Positions 31,734-33,765 of a stretch of 33,765 nucleotides of DNA are shown piece by piece. The DNA comes from an uncultured Oscillospiraceae bacterium (GTDB taxonomy: Bacteria; Bacillota; Clostridia; Oscillospirales; Oscillospiraceae): NCBI GenBank assembly GCA_947584295.1, contig CANPWM010000021.1, positions 1 through 33,765 of the forward strand, written 5' to 3'. Made by a program: the position numbers and the translations under genes. The stretch's first letter is position 1. Each line of letters starts with the position of its first letter. The notes under the pieces were generated by a model. That model saw nothing but the letters and a program-made list of their open reading frames with translations, did no database searches and was not told the DNA's origin.

Positions 31734-33044
31734 TTAATAACGTTCTTCGGCAGCTTCAGCTTCGATGGGATAGCGGTACCGGCTCAAAATACTCCCAAAA
31801 ACCAGGCAAAGGACGATGCCGGAAACGCCTAGCATGAGCATCATCAGGGCCGCGCCGGAGCCGCCGCCGGTTCCAAAGAGGAGGGCCGGAATCCCTGATG
31901 CGTGGGTCATCAGAGGCGCACAGACCTTGTCCACCATAAAGCCTCCGAGAAAGGTGCCGATGGGGATGGTGAAAAACTGCAAGGTGTTCCGGCAGGAGAA
32001 GACGCGCCCCTGCATCTCGGTGGGGACCGTGGAGCGTATGATCACGTCCATATTGGCGTTCATAAGCGGAATCACAGACCAGCCGGCCAGCTGCGCCAGA
32101 CACCACCACAGGGGTGTCCGGACAAAGGCGAGGATGAGATTTTCAACTCCCAGCGAGAACAGGATGGAGACGACGATCACGCGGACGCGGTTTTTCGGCG
32201 GGGGCAGGAGTGTGGCAAGGACACTCCCCAGAAGTGAGGCGAACCCCGCGCAGGCCGTCACCAGGCCCAGCGCCGCCTCGCCGCCGTTCTCCCGCGAGAG
32301 CACATAGGGAGGCAGGACGGCGTCAAAGGCCGAGGCGATCAGATTTACCCCGGCGAGAAACAGGATGAGCCGGAGAATGAGGCTGTTATTCCGAAGGTAG
32401 GAAAGCCCGTCCCTGGCGCTTGCCAGGAGTCCCTCTTTATCTGCTCCTTCGGACGGTGCGGCAGGGGAGGGAATGCGGACAACGAATAGGAGCGCCCCGA
32501 ACGCCGCGAAAAAGGTACACAGATCCACATAGATCACCCCGGATAGACCGGCCAGCGAAAAGAGCGCCGTGGCGAGGATCGGGTGCAGGATGGTGTTGAG
32601 AGAGTTGGTGAAGGACTTGAGGCCGCTGACCCGCTGGTAGTGCTCCTTCGGCGTCAGCAACGTCATGGCCACGTCTCCGGCGGGGCTTTGCACCGTGTTC
32701 ATAAGTCCGTTCAGAGCGTTCAGAACGTAGAGATGCCAGGGTCGCAGAGAGGCTGTTTTCAGCAAAACCAGCACCGCAACAGTACACAGCGCGGCGAAGG
32801 CGTCCGAGATCAGCATGGTTTTCCGCTTGTCCCATCTGTCGGAGAGGGCGCCGGCGAAGATGCTCATCAGCACATAGGGCGCGTAGGAGCAAACGGATGC
32901 CAGCGCCATTTTCAGCGCCGAGCTGGTGGCCTCATAGAGCCACAGCGTCAGCGCGAAGCCCGTCATGGAGCTTCCCAGCCGCGAGAGGGACTGGGTTGAC
33001 CAGAGAATGAGGAACGGTTTGAGTTCTTGAATCGTCTTTTTCAT
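31734..33044 (-). CDS. MFS transporter, macrolide-efflux (MFS_3/Mef-like) type
   Basis: Drug-export type permease of 436 residues with about twelve membrane segments. Landmarks are the N terminus FLILWSTQSLSRLGSSMTGFALTLWLYEAT, the loop GALSDRWDKRKTMLISD (motif A), and the second-half PTEMQGRVFSCRNTLQFFTIPIGTFLGGFMVDKV, which is typical of Mef-like proteins. AAGGAG lies 10 bases before the ATG and is hidden by a stem in the leader RNA. The gene sits alone between a terminator and a leader-peptide region, as expected for an inducible resistance gene. The actual substrate is not established by sequence. Confidence 0.88.
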   Translation of the reverse strand: MKKTIQELKPFLILWSTQSLSRLGSSMTGFALTLWLYEATSSALKMALASVCSYAPYVLMSIFAGALSDRWDKRKTMLISDAFAALCTVAVLVLLKTASLRPWHLYVLNALNGLMNTVQSPAGDVAMTLLTPKEHYQRVSGLKSFTNSLNTILHPILATALFSLAGLSGVIYVDLCTFFAAFGALLFVVRIPSPAAPSEGADKEGLLASARDGLSYLRNNSLILRLILFLAGVNLIASAFDAVLPPYVLSRENGGEAALGLVTACAGFASLLGSVLATLLPPPKNRVRVIVVSILFSLGVENLILAFVRTPLWWCLAQLAGWSVIPLMNANMDVIIRSTVPTEMQGRVFSCRNTLQFFTIPIGTFLGGFMVDKVCAPLMTHASGIPALLFGTGGGSGAALMMLMLGVSGIVLCLVFGSILSRYRYPIEAEAAEERY

Positions 33045-33049
33045 TTTGA

Positions 33050-33148
33050 CCTTGCTCCTTTGATTTTATAAGATCAAACCGCAAGGCCGGGGGATGAACG
33101 CTGTCAAGTCGTTATCGCTCCACGCAGTATCCCCAAACCTTGCGTGGA
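33050..33148 (-). promoter_or_regulatory. Candidate attenuator: alternative RNA stems upstream of the MFS gene
   Basis: On the minus strand three stems exclude each other. Stem A is TCCACGCA (33148-33141) with TGCGTGGA (33126-33119), inside the leader ORF. Stem B is CGCAAGG (33144-33138) and GGGGAT (33134-33129) with CCTTGCG (33086-33080) and ATCCCC (33095-33090). Stem C is CCTTGC (33086-33081) plus TTTGAT (33078-33073) with ATCAAA (33064-33059) plus GCAAGG (33055-33050). C encloses the AAGGAG ribosome site (33060-33055) of the exporter. A and C can coexist (off); B breaks both (on). Confidence 0.7.
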
Positions 33149-33192
33149 GCTGAGACAATCGCCAAAAAAGAGCAGGAGCCGATCGAGAACAT
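33112..33192 (-). CDS. 26-codon leader peptide of the MFS exporter
   Basis: ATG 33192 lies nine bases after GGAGG (33206-33202). The peptide begins MFSIGSCSFLAIVSAP and ends GYCVER before TAA (33114-33112). It overlaps both arms of stem A and one arm of stem B of the attenuator, so a stalled ribosome would change folding. It lies 67 bases upstream of the exporter, same direction. It does not match leader peptides of erm or mef genes that I remember. Confidence 0.6.
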   Translation of the reverse strand: MFSIGSCSFLAIVSAPRKVWGYCVER

Positions 33193-33220
33193 TGCAGAAC
33201 ACCTCCAAAATGTGAGAAAA

Positions 33221-33246
33221 CCATGAAAAACGATTGCTTTTCATGG
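33221..33246 (-). terminator. Hairpin upstream of the leader ORF
   Basis: CCATGAAAA and TTTTCATGG form a nine-bp stem; on the minus strand TTTTCTC follows. It may end the small gene at 33258-33545 or be a first attenuation step in the MFS leader. A possible promoter, TTGACA (33295-33290), lies inside the end of that gene, with a poor -10. Confidence 0.45.
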
Positions 33247-33257
33247 CGTTAGGTACG

Positions 33258-33545
33258 TCAATTGTGATTTATGTTTAAGCCAGAGGTATTGTCAAATCCA
33301 CCCTCTTGAGAAAATTGAAGGATCAAATGCGCGGTAGATGTGATGATTTCTCTGTATTTGCTCAATTCCGCCTGGGAAAATCCGCAAACATCCTCCCACT
33401 TATACGCCGGAAGCCAGCAAACCGCGCTGTGAAAACCGTCTTTTTCATCAGGTTTTTCAATATAAACCTTCACGCTTTTGTTATCAAGCATCTCAGAGTG
33501 GACAATTTCGGTTCCGTCATTCAGCGTAAGAAATGGATACATCAT
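33258..33545 (-). CDS. Small uncharacterised protein, about 95 residues
   Basis: The reading frame extends upstream, but those codons cover the tRNA remnant and its terminator, so I place the start at ATG 33545 (ATG 33542 equally possible). The protein starts MMYPFLTLNDGTEIVHSE, has the acidic middle KVYIEKPDEKDGFHSAVCWL, and ends with a helix STAHLILQFSQEGG. I recall similar short proteins in mobile-element surroundings but no function. The ribosome site is poor (GCGGGG) and the tRNA terminator lies only 24 bases upstream, so its source of transcription is unclear. Confidence 0.6.
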   Translation of the reverse strand: MMYPFLTLNDGTEIVHSEMLDNKSVKVYIEKPDEKDGFHSAVCWLPAYKWEDVCGFSQAELSKYREIITSTAHLILQFSQEGGFDNTSGLNINHN

Positions 33546-33568
33546 AGAAAAACCCCGCAAAAATGAAG

Positions 33569-33602
33569 AAAGACCTGCGAAAAAACAATTTCGCAGGTCT
33601 TT
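33569..33602 (-). terminator. tRNA-Arg terminator
   Basis: AAAGACCTGCGA pairs with TCGCAGGTCTTT over 12 bp, on the minus strand directly after the CCA end of the tRNA remnant, followed by CTTCATTTTT. Confidence 0.85.
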
Positions 33603-33646
33603 GGTACGCCCGATGCGATTCGAACGCACGACCTTCAGAGTCGGAG
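33602..33646 (-). other. 3' half of tRNA-Arg(CCG), probable attachment-site remnant
   Basis: On the minus strand the sequence has the tRNA anticodon loop CTCCGAC (anticodon CCG), the 3' anticodon strand TCTGA, variable loop AGGTC, a complete T arm GTGCG/CGCAT with TTCGAAT, the 3' acceptor strand CGGGCGT, A and CCA. Upstream of the loop, TTATAA replaces the TCAGA needed to pair with TCTGA, and no D arm exists. So only the 3' half is present, exactly as left by integrases that target the tRNA 3' end. The element side is to the right (33647 onward); the terminator and host side are to the left. Confidence 0.8.
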
Positions 33647-33765
33647 TTATAAGGCCAACATGAAAACCCCTTGAAAAGTGCGGGTTTCCAAAGATTTGAG
33701 CGGATTTGAAAAACCTTTTGAAAACCTCCAAACCCGTTGCGGCGCAAGGGGAGAGGGGCGTTTTT

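Noticed and set aside
30238-33646. Integrase and tRNA-Arg remnant taken as two ends of one 3.4-kb element
   Set aside because: The orientation of the remnant puts its element to the right, and no matching tRNA sequence exists near 30 kb.

Overview
The window looks like chromosome of a moderately high-GC gut-type Clostridia, most like the Oscillospiraceae / Lachnospirales-Oscillospirales group. This rests on strong AAGGAGG ribosome sites, clean TTGACA-17-TATAAT promoters, GTP-dependent PEP carboxykinase, a fructuronate reductase/mannonate dehydratase pair, PadR-DUF1700-DUF4097 and sigma/anti-sigma modules, and hairpin repeats of the GTAGGGGC...GCCCCTAC type. Species cannot be fixed from the sequence. 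Most genes are GC-rich. Several islands are visibly less GC-rich: about 10.9-13.2 kb, 24.0-25.5 kb and 29.7-30.2 kb, plus the right-hand end.

Layout, left to right: the 3' end of an unidentified gene with its terminator (1-198); a three-gene ABC-2 exporter operon (453-2834); an array of eight palindromic repeats in a gene-free gap (2.87-3.43 kb); mutY on the minus strand; a gap with four hairpins; a minus-strand block of citrate synthase plus a MarR regulator, and a second MarR gene with a near-ideal promoter and operator. Next come GTP-PEPCK, and an mpg-rsmA operon (DNA repair glycosylase and 16S rRNA dimethyltransferase). A lower-GC padR-DUF1700-DUF4097 operon follows, then tRNA-Pro(GGG), then a two-gene signalling operon: a soluble hybrid histidine kinase with a dead first receiver, overlapping a large protein that ends in a degenerate HD-GYP-like domain.

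From 17.2 kb: an orphan consensus promoter facing a MATE efflux gene; a divergent plus-strand operon uxuB-uxuA-dinB-(YjbR/EVE-like) whose first ribosome site and start codon are duplicated in tandem; an ECF sigma/anti-sigma pair; a second MATE gene; and a minus-strand two-component operon headed by a small secreted protein with three YSYxxGQ-type repeats. After a scar containing a decayed alpha/beta-hydrolase fragment come a tyrosine integrase and a small co-transcribed gene, then an MFS exporter.

The two strongest leads are at the right end. The MFS exporter (31734-33044, minus) is preceded by a 26-codon leader ORF with its own ribosome site and three mutually exclusive RNA stems, one of which hides the exporter's ribosome site; this is the architecture of translation attenuation. 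At 33602-33646 there is the 3' half only of a tRNA-Arg(CCG), followed by its terminator. This is the displaced half of an integration site and implies an integrated element continuing beyond the right edge of the window.
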